Assembly: GCA_021799935.1 (NCBI GenBank)
Contig: JAJYZM010000035.1
Coordinates: 1-8,134, forward strand
DNA length: 8,134 nucleotides
Source: a bacterium
GTDB lineage: Bacteria > SZUA-79 > Acidulodesulfobacterales > Acidulodesulfobacteraceae
Direction: 5' to 3'
Shown here: positions 1-7,041 of the stretch, one piece after another
How positions within the stretch are numbered: position 1 is the stretch's first letter
Layout of the letters: every line of letters starts with the position of its first letter
Position numbers and translations under genes: made by a program
The notes under the pieces: generated by a model
Seen by the model: only the letters and a program-made list of their open reading frames with translations
Database searches by the model: none
What the model was told of the DNA's origin: nothing

Positions 1-423
1 GTTGCCTTCAAAAATAAAAGGCTTAGTGACTACGGCTACGGTTAAAGCTCCTACTTCTTTGGCTATCTGCGCAATTATCGGAGCCGCTCCGGTTCCGGTG
101 CCTCCGCCCAGTCCGGCAGTTATAAAAACCATATCGGAGCCCTCTAAAATCTCCCTGATTTTTTCTCTATCTTCTAACGCCGATTTTTTTCCTACTTCAG
201 GATTGGCTCCGGCTCCCAGTCCCCTTGTAACCTGTTCTCCGAGCTGGATTTTTATATTAGACGCGTTTGCTTTTAATGCCTGAGCATCGGTGTTTGCCGC
301 TATGAAATCGGCTCCGGAAAGCCCGGCCGCTATCATCGTATTAACCGCGTTGCCGCCGCCGCCGCCTATGCCGACGACTTTTATTTTTGCCGTTAATTCA
401 TTATTTTCTACAAATTCTAACAT
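1..423 (-). CDS. ftsZ: Cell division GTPase FtsZ (N-terminal 141 residues, 3' end outside window)
   Basis: FtsZ is the tubulin-like GTPase that polymerises into the cytoplasmic Z-ring and recruits the division machinery. The frame opens with ATG at 423 and runs without a stop to base 1, so only the first 141 residues are present. The N-terminus is short and leads into the first nucleotide-binding loop [11 protein letters not shown] (residues 18-28). NTDAQAL follows at 44-50, and the tubulin/FtsZ signature GGGTGTG lies at 106-112. The fragment ends in [11 protein letters not shown], the expected position in the GTPase domain. All GTP-contacting motifs of this half look intact. The start is supported by a near-perfect AGGAGG four bases upstream. 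It is the last gene of the cluster seen here, 72 bases after ftsA, and it has a candidate promoter of its own. The C-terminal partner-binding tail cannot be judged. Confidence 0.98.
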   Translation of the reverse strand, partial: MLEFVENNELTAKIKVVGIGGGGGNAVNTMIAAGLSGADFIAANTDAQALKANASNIKIQLGEQVTRGLGAGANPEVGKKSALEDREKIREILEGSDMVFITAGLGGGTGTGAAPIIAQIAKEVGALTVAVVTKPFIFEGN

Positions 424-427
424 TATT

Positions 428-433
428 CCTCCT
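428..433 (-). promoter_or_regulatory. Strong Shine-Dalgarno site of ftsZ
   Basis: AGGAGG lies four bases upstream of the ftsZ ATG. It is the best match to the anti-Shine-Dalgarno sequence among the gene starts in this window. It fits the known need for far more FtsZ than FtsA or FtsQ. The high-expression reading is inference. Confidence 0.8.
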
Positions 434-445
434 TTTATCCGCCTT

Positions 446-474
446 ATTATATATCGTAAAAAATATCGCTTAAA
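446..474 (-). promoter_or_regulatory. Candidate sigma-70-type promoter for ftsZ
   Basis: On the minus strand an exact TATAAT (-10, bases 446-451) is preceded by 17 bases and then TTTAAG (469-474), which matches the TTGACA -35 consensus at three of six positions. The -35 hexamer lies inside a perfect inverted repeat, CTTAA-T-TTAAG (469-479). Initiation about seven bases after the -10 would give a leader of roughly 16 bases containing the AGGAGG. The gap is AT-rich, so a chance -10 match is quite possible. Placement in the largest gap, directly before the most abundant divisome protein, argues for it. Confidence 0.35.
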
Positions 475-495
475 TTAAGTGTTTTTTTTAAATTA

Positions 496-1734
496 TCAAA
501 AAAAATATTCTATTAAATCGGAAAACCAATTTTTTATAATAACAAACGTATTATCCCCGTTTTTGGAAGAAAAAGATTTTTTATTCAGTCCGTTTCTATT
601 TTTAAACGCATATTTAACGAGTCCGACCCCCGTGGAATATATCGGAGAGCTTATAACGTCGGTTAAGCCCCCCATGTTCAAAGGATAGCCTATTCTTACG
701 GGAGCGTTAAAAATTTCGACGGCAAGTTCCGCAGAACCGTCTATGAGAGCGGCTCCTCCCGTGATTACGTATCCGGAAAGAATTTTGCTTTCCAGGCCGT
801 TTTTTTCGATATTTTTCCTAATCCACGTTAATATTTCGGCCATTCTCTGTTCTATAATGTTGCCGAGCAGCTGTCTGGATATGGGCCGCGGCGGTCTGCC
901 TCCGAATCCGGGAATTTCTATTACCTCGTCCTTTCCGGCAAGAGATTCCTTTGCTATGCCGAATTTTATCTTAATTTTTTCGGCTTCCTGAGGAATAGTC
1001 GTAGTCCCTTTAGACACGTCGCTCGTAACGCTCTGTCCCCCCTTCGGTATTACAAAGGTATGCACTATATTCCCCCTGTAAAATATAGCTACGTCGGTAG
1101 TTCCTCCGCCGATATCTATAAGAGCTACTCCCAGCTCTTTTTCGTCTTCGGTTAAAACAGCCTCGCTGGACGCAATCTGTTCCAAAACGATTTCGGAAAC
1201 ATCTATTCCAGCCTTGTTGGCGCATTTTACGATATTCTGCGCCGCTATGCTTGAAGCCGTAACTATATGGACGCTTGCTTCCAGCCTTAAACCGCTCATA
1301 CCTATAGGATTTTTAATATCATCCTGGTCGTCCACTGTAAAACCCTGCGGGATTACATGTATTACCTCATGGTCCATAGGTATGGACATAGTTTTAGCCG
1401 CGGATATTACCCTGTCTATATCCTGCTGGGTCACCTCTCTGCTTTTAACGGCTACTATTCCGCGGGAACTGAAACCGCGGATATGCGAGCCGGCAATCCC
1501 CACCACGGCTTCCTGAATTTGATAGCCCGCCATAAGTTCGGCGTCTTCTACGGCTTTGGTAATAGATTCCACCGTATTTTCAATATTGACTACGACGCCG
1601 TTTTTAAGACCGGCGGAATTGCTTGTGCCCACGCCTATTATTTCTAAAGAATCGTTTTTGGCCTCGGCGACTATTGCGCAGACTTTGGTTGTTCCGATAT
1701 CTAATCCTACAAAAATGTTATTGTTCTTTTCCAA
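496..1734 (-). CDS. ftsA: Cell division protein FtsA, actin-like membrane tether of FtsZ
   Basis: FtsA is a cytoplasmic actin-like ATPase that anchors FtsZ filaments to the inner membrane and recruits later division proteins. At 412 residues it is close to the usual 400-420. Phosphate-1 motif GLDIGTTK is at 10-17, the FtsA-specific 1C subdomain at roughly 80-160, phosphate-2 motif DIGGGTTD at 207-214, GGQSVTSDVSKGTTT at 232-246 and the adenosine motif TGGAAL at 325-330. The C-terminus (about 397-412, with Trp403, Phe404, Leu407, Ile408 and Phe411-412) forms the expected amphipathic membrane-targeting helix after a polar linker. The start is a TTG at 1734: the in-frame stop at 1765-1767 leaves no ATG or GTG in between, and GAGG sits five bases upstream. 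It lies 38 bases after ftsQ and 72 before ftsZ. The rare start suggests translation tuned well below ftsZ, which is inference. Confidence 0.97.
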   Translation of the reverse strand: MEKNNNIFVGLDIGTTKVCAIVAEAKNDSLEIIGVGTSNSAGLKNGVVVNIENTVESITKAVEDAELMAGYQIQEAVVGIAGSHIRGFSSRGIVAVKSREVTQQDIDRVISAAKTMSIPMDHEVIHVIPQGFTVDDQDDIKNPIGMSGLRLEASVHIVTASSIAAQNIVKCANKAGIDVSEIVLEQIASSEAVLTEDEKELGVALIDIGGGTTDVAIFYRGNIVHTFVIPKGGQSVTSDVSKGTTTIPQEAEKIKIKFGIAKESLAGKDEVIEIPGFGGRPPRPISRQLLGNIIEQRMAEILTWIRKNIEKNGLESKILSGYVITGGAALIDGSAELAVEIFNAPVRIGYPLNMGGLTDVISSPIYSTGVGLVKYAFKNRNGLNKKSFSSKNGDNTFVIIKNWFSDLIEYFF

Positions 1735-1739
1735 TTCGT

Positions 1740-1743
1740 CCTC
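1740..1743 (-). promoter_or_regulatory. Shine-Dalgarno site that decides the TTG start of ftsA
   Basis: GAGG on the minus strand lies five bases before the TTG codon at 1734. No ATG or GTG exists in this frame between the upstream stop (1765-1767) and that TTG, so the site supports a TTG start for ftsA. Confidence 0.6.
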
Positions 1744-1772
1744 TATTTTTGAAACGACATATATTTATTATT

Positions 1773-2645
1773 TTATTTAAAGGCGTCCGGCGACACCGCG
1801 TTATTTTTATAATTTACCGGCAATACCCTGGAACCCCTGTTTACTTTTATAACCGCTTCATCTTTATATTCTAAGTTTATATAAGGCTTATACTTAATAT
1901 GAAGCCTGTTGATTTCGTAAAACAGTTTCTTAAGCGTTTTAATCTTGTTTTTATACATGCCTACGCCGAATTTTATATATAATCCGCTGCCGGTATAAAC
2001 CGCTATTCCGTTATCTTTTTCTATATGCACCTCGCCTATAATACCGGAAAGAATAGAAGCTCTTGCAATTTTTAAAAAATATAACGCCTTCCTGAGTTTC
2101 CTAAAATAACCGTCTGCATTACCGCTGTCTCTATTTAAACCTGTAATAACCGGATATTTATAGCCTCCGCCGTAATCGGCCCTGCCTATTATATATCCGT
2201 TCGGACTTATGTAATAAAGATTGTTTTTGTAAGATATCATTGCAAACTTTTTCCTTTTTTTTAAAACTATCACTATCTTATCGGGATACTTCTTGTAAAC
2301 CGTAACGTCCTTAACCCATCTGTCCGATGCGATTAATCTTGAAACCCTTTTTAAATTGACGCCGAGCAGGTTTTCATTTTTACTAAGCATCGACTGCTTT
2401 ATAATTTTAATTTTTTCCCCGTAGGTTACGCCTTTCCCGCTTACGCTTATTTTTTTAAGAATAAATACCTTCTTTTTAAAAAATAAATAGTTATAAGCTT
2501 TATATCCGAAATAACCAGCGGCTGATATTAGAATAACCGCCGCAGAAGCATAAACAGAATTTAAAAAATACTTTTTAAAATCACCTCTATTTGCCCCATT
2601 GATTTTCTTGATTTTCTTATTGTTTTTCTTTTTTAATAACGGCAT
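1773..2645 (-). CDS. ftsQ: Cell division protein FtsQ (POTRA domain, single-pass membrane protein)
   Basis: FtsQ is a bitopic inner-membrane protein that links early and late divisome assembly, normally by binding FtsB/FtsL through its periplasmic domain. The 290 residues show a cytoplasmic tail rich in Lys (about 1-26) and one transmembrane segment (about 27-48). A POTRA domain follows at about 60-130, starting near FILKKISVSG and including the typical pattern of W110, V111 and KKYPDKIVI (118-126). The FtsQ beta domain comes next, with PVITGL at 165-170, and there is a short polar C-terminal tail. Assignment rests on this architecture plus position between ddl and ftsA, because FtsQ sequences diverge strongly. 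The ATG at 2645 overlaps the end of ddl by 29 bases and has only a weak AGAAG-type ribosome site, suggesting translational coupling. By my count there are about 60 Lys+Arg against about 17 Asp+Glu, which is unusually basic. DivIB is the Gram-positive equivalent but fits the cluster less well. Confidence 0.93.
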   Translation of the reverse strand: MPLLKKKNNKKIKKINGANRGDFKKYFLNSVYASAAVILISAAGYFGYKAYNYLFFKKKVFILKKISVSGKGVTYGEKIKIIKQSMLSKNENLLGVNLKRVSRLIASDRWVKDVTVYKKYPDKIVIVLKKRKKFAMISYKNNLYYISPNGYIIGRADYGGGYKYPVITGLNRDSGNADGYFRKLRKALYFLKIARASILSGIIGEVHIEKDNGIAVYTGSGLYIKFGVGMYKNKIKTLKKLFYEINRLHIKYKPYINLEYKDEAVIKVNRGSRVLPVNYKNNAVSPDAFK

Positions 2646-3552
2646 CTTCTATTATATCTTCTACCAACCGGTTAAAACTTATCCCTTTATTTCCGGCAAT
2701 CATAGGAACTAAACTCAGCTCCGTCAAACCCGGGAGCGTATTAAGTTCGAGAATATAAGCGGCGCCTTCGCCGGAAAGTATAATGTCGGTTCTCGAAACC
2801 CCCCTGCATCCTATAATTTCATTTGCTTTCACCGCGGCAGTCTCGCATTCCTCATATTCTTCTTTCGTCAGTTCGGGATTAATTAAATATTCGGTCATGC
2901 CTTTAGTGTATTTTGCATCGTAAGAATAAAAAATATCTTTAGGTTTAACCTCGACACAGCCGAGCGGTTTTCCGAAAGCCGCCGCAAATTGTATCTCCCT
3001 TCCTTTTATATATTTTTCTATCAATACTTCATCGTCATATTTAAAAGCATTGTTTAATGAGTCCTCAAGTTCTTCCTCCTTATTTACGATACCGCATCCT
3101 ATACTGGAACCGGAAGCGTTAGGCTTAATAAAATAGGGCGGCTCTAAATGCTTAAGTTTTTTTCTCAAGAATTCTCCTTTTTCTCCTATTTTAACGGCGA
3201 TTCCAGGAGGAGTTTTTAATCCGTAAAAATTAAACAACGCTTTCGATTTTATTTTATCCATAGCAAGCGCGCTTGCAATTACTCCCGAACCGGTGTATGG
3301 AATGCCGAATATATCCAGCGCGCCCTGCACCCTTCCGTCTTCTCCGTAAGTTCCGTGAAGTGCGATAAAACAAACGTCTATATTTTTTAAATTTTCGGAG
3401 AAATTTTCGTCTAAATCGAAAGTTATCACGTTATAGCCGCTTTCTTTGAGCGACCCTGCTACGGCATTTCCGGTTTTAATGGAAATATCCCTCTCCGCAG
3501 ACCTGCCGCCCGCTAAAACGCCGATTCTTAAATTTTTTATACTTTCCCGCAT
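2617..3552 (-). CDS. ddl: D-alanine--D-alanine ligase (DdlB type)
   Basis: This cytoplasmic ATP-grasp enzyme joins two D-Ala to D-Ala-D-Ala, which MurF adds to the peptidoglycan precursor. Its 311 residues match the short DdlB class (about 306 in E. coli). N-terminal GGRSAERDIS (15-24) supplies the conserved Glu20 that binds the first D-Ala. LHGTYGEDG lies at 65-73, IKPNASGSSIG at 142-152 with the conserved Ser pair, YDAKYTKG at 211-218 (omega loop with its Tyr), Asp256, and ELNTLPGLTELS at 269-280 with the magnesium-binding Glu and Asn. All key residues appear intact. The omega-loop Tyr points to D-Ala-D-Ala rather than D-Ala-D-lactate activity (inference from the family). The gene follows murB after 23 AT-rich bases with no visible Shine-Dalgarno sequence, and its 3' end overlaps ftsQ. 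The ATG at 3552 puts the first strand right before GVLAGG, as expected. Confidence 0.97.
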   Translation of the reverse strand: MRESIKNLRIGVLAGGRSAERDISIKTGNAVAGSLKESGYNVITFDLDENFSENLKNIDVCFIALHGTYGEDGRVQGALDIFGIPYTGSGVIASALAMDKIKSKALFNFYGLKTPPGIAVKIGEKGEFLRKKLKHLEPPYFIKPNASGSSIGCGIVNKEEELEDSLNNAFKYDDEVLIEKYIKGREIQFAAAFGKPLGCVEVKPKDIFYSYDAKYTKGMTEYLINPELTKEEYEECETAAVKANEIIGCRGVSRTDIILSGEGAAYILELNTLPGLTELSLVPMIAGNKGISFNRLVEDIIEDAVIKKEKQ

Positions 3553-3575
3553 ATAAATTAGTAATTTATTGTTTT

Positions 3576-4502
3576 TTAAATTATCTTTATTTCCGTATTT
3601 AGTTTAATGCCTCTATGCGATAAAGCCTTTTCCTGAATATTTTTTATTAAAGACACGATATCGTCCGGCTTTGCGCCGCCTTTATTAATTATAAAATTAG
3701 CGTGTTTTTCCGAAACTGAAACGCCGCCAATGGAAAAACCCTTAAATCCTATTTCTTCTATGACCTTTCCGGCAGAAACGCCTGACGGATTTTTGAAAAT
3801 ACATCCTAAAGAAAATTCGCCGAGCGGCTGCGACGATTTTCTTTTTTTGAAAACCTCTATATTCTCCTTTATCTTTGACGCTGACGACCCATAAAGCTTC
3901 AGGTATACTTTGGTAATGAAGTAATCGCCTTTAATGCCGCCGATTTCTAAATTGCGGTATGAAAATTTCAAATCGTCAATCCCGATAAGATGTTTTACCC
4001 CTTTATCCGTTATAATTTCCACGGCATCTATAATATTTCCTATTACGCTTTCTTTCGAACCTGCGTTCATTCTTACCGCCCCGCCGGCAGTGCCGGGTAT
4101 TCCGTAAAAAAATTCGCATCCGCCCATGTTGTTTTTTATTGCATAGTTTAAAATCTTTGACAGGAGTATTCCCGCGCCGGCCTCCAAAACGATTTCCGAC
4201 CCGTTTTTTTTGTTTTCCGACAGACTCGGGTCGAATTTTTTAAACGAAATAACGGGGAGGCATATTCTTGCGTCTTTAAAAAGAGTATTTGTCCCTCTGC
4301 CTATAATATAATAGCCGCGTAAATCGGATTTAAGCAGATTTATAACGGAAATCAACTCCGTTTCGTTTTTAGGAAATATAATCAAATCCGTCAACCCTCC
4401 TATTTTAATAGAAGAATATGCCGACATTTCTTCATTTTCCAGAAACTCTATACCGAATTCTTTTAATCCGCTTAATAAATTTATGCGCTTTTTTTTATCC
4501 AT
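3576..4502 (-). CDS. murB: UDP-N-acetylenolpyruvoylglucosamine reductase MurB, Cys in place of catalytic Ser
   Basis: MurB is a cytoplasmic FAD enzyme that uses NADPH to reduce UDP-GlcNAc-enolpyruvate to UDP-MurNAc. The 308 residues fit the shorter type II class (E. coli type I is about 342). FAD-binding elements are visible: SSIKIGG at 30-36, GRGTNTLF at 68-75 and IPGTAGGAVRMNAG at 135-148. FSYRN (180-184) supplies a substrate-site Tyr, and the C-terminal Glu304 is the second catalytic acid. The general acid loop, most often written GSxFKNP, reads LGCIFKNP, so residue 234 is Cys (codon TGT at 3801-3803). Cys can serve as the proton donor, so the enzyme is probably active. The ATG at 4502 lies 11 bases after murC with no Shine-Dalgarno sequence. 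The upstream bases are instead a small palindrome overlapping the murC stop, so translation probably depends on coupling. Confidence 0.97.
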   Translation of the reverse strand: MDKKKRINLLSGLKEFGIEFLENEEMSAYSSIKIGGLTDLIIFPKNETELISVINLLKSDLRGYYIIGRGTNTLFKDARICLPVISFKKFDPSLSENKKNGSEIVLEAGAGILLSKILNYAIKNNMGGCEFFYGIPGTAGGAVRMNAGSKESVIGNIIDAVEIITDKGVKHLIGIDDLKFSYRNLEIGGIKGDYFITKVYLKLYGSSASKIKENIEVFKKRKSSQPLGEFSLGCIFKNPSGVSAGKVIEEIGFKGFSIGGVSVSEKHANFIINKGGAKPDDIVSLIKNIQEKALSHRGIKLNTEIKII

Positions 4503-4515
4503 AATTCTAAGAATT
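4503..4515. repeat. Short inverted repeat in the murC-murB junction
   Basis: AATTC-TAA-GAATT is a perfect 5-base inverted repeat around 3 bases. It covers the whole murC-murB gap and part of the murC stop codon, exactly where a ribosome site for murB would sit. With two G/C pairs in total the hairpin would be weak, and there is no following U-run, so it is not a terminator. Function is unknown. Confidence 0.4.
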
Positions 4516-5938
4516 AATTTTGGGCGGCTAATAATCCCTTGCCGTATGCTTCAGATGTTTTTCTATTGCCGGTTCTGGTTCTGCTGTGGACAAAATCGTC
4601 GCAACTCTTGGTTATGTCGCCTGCCCCAAGAAATATTACCATTTCCCCGCCTCTCAGCATATTTTTTAAATTAGATTTTATATCCTTCCTGTTAGGAACG
4701 TAAAAAACATTCTTATAGCCTTCGCGTCTCATCTTCTCCGATAATGCCATAGACGACACGCCTTCTATTTCTATTTCTCCTGCGGAATATACATCCGTTA
4801 TTATAACTAAATCCGCAAGTTTAAGAGAACTTACGAAATCGTCCATTAAATCTTTCATTCTTGAATATCTGTGGGGCTGAAAAACGGCGACTATCTGCCT
4901 GTTCCAGTTTTTGGCGGCCTTAAGCGTAGCCGCTATTTCTACCGGATGATGAGCGTAATCGTCAACTACTATGAGCCTGTCGTTAGATTTTTTAATCTGA
5001 AATCTTCTTTCCACGCCGTGAAAATCTTTAAGGGCTTTTTGGATAAATTTAGTTTCGATACCTAACTCTTTGGCGGTAACGATAGCGGAAAGAGCATTTA
5101 GAACATTGTGTATCCCCGGAACCGATAAATTGAATTTTCCTATTAATTTTTCGCCCGAATATGCGTCGAATGAAGATGAATTTTTTTCCAGCGATATATT
5201 CAAAGCATGATAATCCGACTTTTGTTCTATGCCGTAGGTAAAATATTTTTTGTTTATTTTCGGAAAAAGAGAGTTTAATATAGGATTATCCGCGCATAAA
5301 ACCGCAAAGCCGAAAAAAGGAATGTTATTTATGAAATCTATAAACGATTTTTTTAAATTTTCTATGTTTCCGTAATAACACATATGCTCGTAATCGATAT
5401 TCGTAACGACGCAATAATCAGGCTTAAGCTTCAAAAAAGAACCGTCGCTTTCATCTGCCTCCACGACCATATAATCGCCTTTGCCGACCTTTGAATGCAT
5501 GCCTAAACCGAAAACTTTTCCGCCCACCACAAAAGTAGGGTCAACCCCGGCTTCCCCAAGTATAGACGATATCATGGACGTAGTGGTCGTTTTGCCGTGA
5601 GAGCCGGCGATAGCAATACCTTTTTTTAAGGAAAGTAATTCCGAAAGCATTTCCGCGCGCCTGAGGACCGTCAGTTTTTTGCTTCGAGCTTCCGTTAACT
5701 CCGGATTATTTTCCCGAATAGCCGTAGAATAGACTACGACCTCCGCTTCCTTAATATTTTCGGAACTGTGTCCTATGAAAACCCTGCCGCCGATAGATTC
5801 AATTTTTTCTATTGTCTGGCTGTATTCTATATCGGAACCCGTAACCGAATAACCCAAATTGATGAGAACTTCGGCTATACCGCTCATGCCGGAACCTCCG
5901 ATGCCGATAAGATGAATCTTTTTGACGCCGTTTTTCAT
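4514..5938 (-). CDS. murC: UDP-N-acetylmuramate--L-alanine ligase MurC
   Basis: MurC is the first of the cytoplasmic Mur ligases. It uses ATP to attach L-Ala to UDP-MurNAc, acting directly after MurB. Three Mur ligase domains can be followed. The N-terminal UDP-binding Rossmann fold has GIGGSGMSGIAEVL at 12-25. The central ATPase has P-loop AGSHGKTTTTSM at 111-122, VEADESDGSF at 159-168 and HNVLNALSAI at 277-286. The C-terminal domain has DDYAHHPVEI at 326-335, HRYSR at 356-360 and GAGDI at 438-442. Its 474 residues are typical (E. coli 491). The last 25 residues form a polar, basic tail beyond the conserved core. The ATG at 5938 shares its A with the murG stop (TAATG) and is preceded by AAAGGAG at a seven-base spacing. 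The AHHP motif and the chain length separate it from Mpl, MurD and MurF. Confidence 0.98.
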   Translation of the reverse strand: MKNGVKKIHLIGIGGSGMSGIAEVLINLGYSVTGSDIEYSQTIEKIESIGGRVFIGHSSENIKEAEVVVYSTAIRENNPELTEARSKKLTVLRRAEMLSELLSLKKGIAIAGSHGKTTTTSMISSILGEAGVDPTFVVGGKVFGLGMHSKVGKGDYMVVEADESDGSFLKLKPDYCVVTNIDYEHMCYYGNIENLKKSFIDFINNIPFFGFAVLCADNPILNSLFPKINKKYFTYGIEQKSDYHALNISLEKNSSSFDAYSGEKLIGKFNLSVPGIHNVLNALSAIVTAKELGIETKFIQKALKDFHGVERRFQIKKSNDRLIVVDDYAHHPVEIAATLKAAKNWNRQIVAVFQPHRYSRMKDLMDDFVSSLKLADLVIITDVYSAGEIEIEGVSSMALSEKMRREGYKNVFYVPNRKDIKSNLKNMLRGGEMVIFLGAGDITKSCDDFVHSRTRTGNRKTSEAYGKGLLAAQN

Positions 5939-7041
5939 TATTTCTCTCCTTTATTTAATATTATGCCTGCTATTTCCGAAGCAGAGTCTTTAACAGGAAA
6001 TATTTTTAAATTTTCATACATATCTTTTAACAAATTTCTATTATAAAATATTTTGCGGATTGTTTGTAATAAATCTTTAGAAAGTTCTTCGTCGTCTTTG
6101 AGCACATAAAAACACCCTTTGCCGGAAAACGCCGAAGCGTTTTTTTCCTGATGATTTTTGGCCGCAAAAGGATACGGCACCAAAATCGCCGGCTTTCTCA
6201 ATAAAACAAGTTCGGACAGAGTGCCTGCTCCTGCCCTGCATATAACGATGTCGCTTGCTAAATAATAATTTTCTATAGCGTCGGTAAACGGAAAAATTTC
6301 GTATCCGCTTATTTTTGCGCTCTTATAAAAATTTTCGGCCTTTTCTATATCCCGTTCGCCTGTTTGATGATACACGGTTATGCTGCCGGATATTTCTTCG
6401 TCGAGCATAGACAGCATATCCATAAACGCTTTATTAACGGAAGATGCCCCCTGAGAACCACCGAAAACAAATATACTTAATTTTTTTTTATTTGTAAATT
6501 CATTTCTTTTGGCCGCTCCGGATACGGCCAATTTATAAATTTTTTCTCTTACGGGATTTCCCGTCGCTATAACGCGGGAAAAACGTAGATATTTTTTTGT
6601 CGCTTCAAAAGAAGCAAAAACGGTTATTCCTAAAAACGCCAGTATTTTATTAGAAAGCCCAGGTTCCGCATTCTGCTCCATAACGCCGCATTCTATATTT
6701 TTTAATCTCGCCGCGATAAGGGGAATAAGCGAAATATATCCTCCCAGACCTAGAACATAATCAGGTTTTATATTACGGTAAATAGAATTTACCCTTTTTG
6801 TCGCGCCGAATATTCCTGCTAAAGAATTTAGCTTATCCATAAAACTTTTTCCGGAAAATCCCTTTACGTTTATTATAAATAATTCAAAACCCCAGTCATC
6901 TTTAATCCTGTTTTCTATGCCCCTTTCCGTCCCTATAAAATAAACCTTTGCTCCGCCGTCTAAACTTTTTAGTTTTTCATAAACCGCAATGCCCGGAAAT
7001 AAATGCCCTCCTGTTCCTCCGCCCGCAATTATAATATTCAT
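5938..7041 (-). CDS. murG: Lipid II synthase MurG (undecaprenyl-PP-MurNAc-pentapeptide GlcNAc transferase)
   Basis: MurG is a GT-B glycosyltransferase on the inner face of the cytoplasmic membrane. It transfers GlcNAc from UDP-GlcNAc to lipid I, giving lipid II, which FtsW and its partner synthase use. Its 367 residues match the family (E. coli 355). The first G-loop IAGGGTGGHLFPGIA is at 5-19, LGLGGYISLIP at 97-107, EQNAEPGLSNK at 122-132 and TGNPVRE at 160-166. The second-domain G-loop GGSQGASSVN is at 194-203, the UDP-GlcNAc-binding RAGAGTLSEL at 269-278, and PYPFAAKNHQEKNA at 289-302. The loops and the His13 expected in the active site are intact. The ATG at 7041 shares one base with the ftsW stop (TAATG). 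AAGGGG about 11 bases upstream, inside ftsW, is a plausible but distant ribosome site. Confidence 0.98.
   Translation of the reverse strand: MNIIIAGGGTGGHLFPGIAVYEKLKSLDGGAKVYFIGTERGIENRIKDDWGFELFIINVKGFSGKSFMDKLNSLAGIFGATKRVNSIYRNIKPDYVLGLGGYISLIPLIAARLKNIECGVMEQNAEPGLSNKILAFLGITVFASFEATKKYLRFSRVIATGNPVREKIYKLAVSGAAKRNEFTNKKKLSIFVFGGSQGASSVNKAFMDMLSMLDEEISGSITVYHQTGERDIEKAENFYKSAKISGYEIFPFTDAIENYYLASDIVICRAGAGTLSELVLLRKPAILVPYPFAAKNHQEKNASAFSGKGCFYVLKDDEELSKDLLQTIRKIFYNRNLLKDMYENLKIFPVKDSASEIAGIILNKGEK
5946..5952 (-). promoter_or_regulatory. Shine-Dalgarno site of murC inside murG
   Basis: AAAGGAG lies seven bases before the murC ATG, within the last codons of murG. It confirms the start chosen at 5938 and the TAATG stop-start junction. 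Confidence 0.75.

Noticed and set aside
481..489. Run of eight T on the plus strand after ftsA, resembling a terminator tail
   Set aside because: Transcription is on the minus strand, where the run is A, and no stable GC-rich stem precedes it. No terminator is supported between ftsA and ftsZ.
1743..1760. Five-codon minus-strand ORF (ATG TCG TTT CAA AAA TAG) just before ftsA, its stop overlapping the GAGG site
   Set aside because: A leader-peptide or reinitiation role is conceivable, but it has no ribosome site and such a short frame is expected by chance in this AT-rich gap.
1..1874. Several plus-strand open frames of 60-100 codons opposite ftsZ, ftsA and the ftsQ end
   Set aside because: They lie antisense to genes with unmistakable family motifs, have no domain-like composition and lack plausible ribosome sites. 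They are shadows of the real genes.
6481..6489. Nine-A run (minus strand) within murG, a possible slippage or phase-variation tract
   Set aside because: It encodes KKK in a non-conserved linker. MurG is essential and the frame is intact, and runs of this size are common in AT-rich coding sequence. Similar 8-base runs occur in murB.
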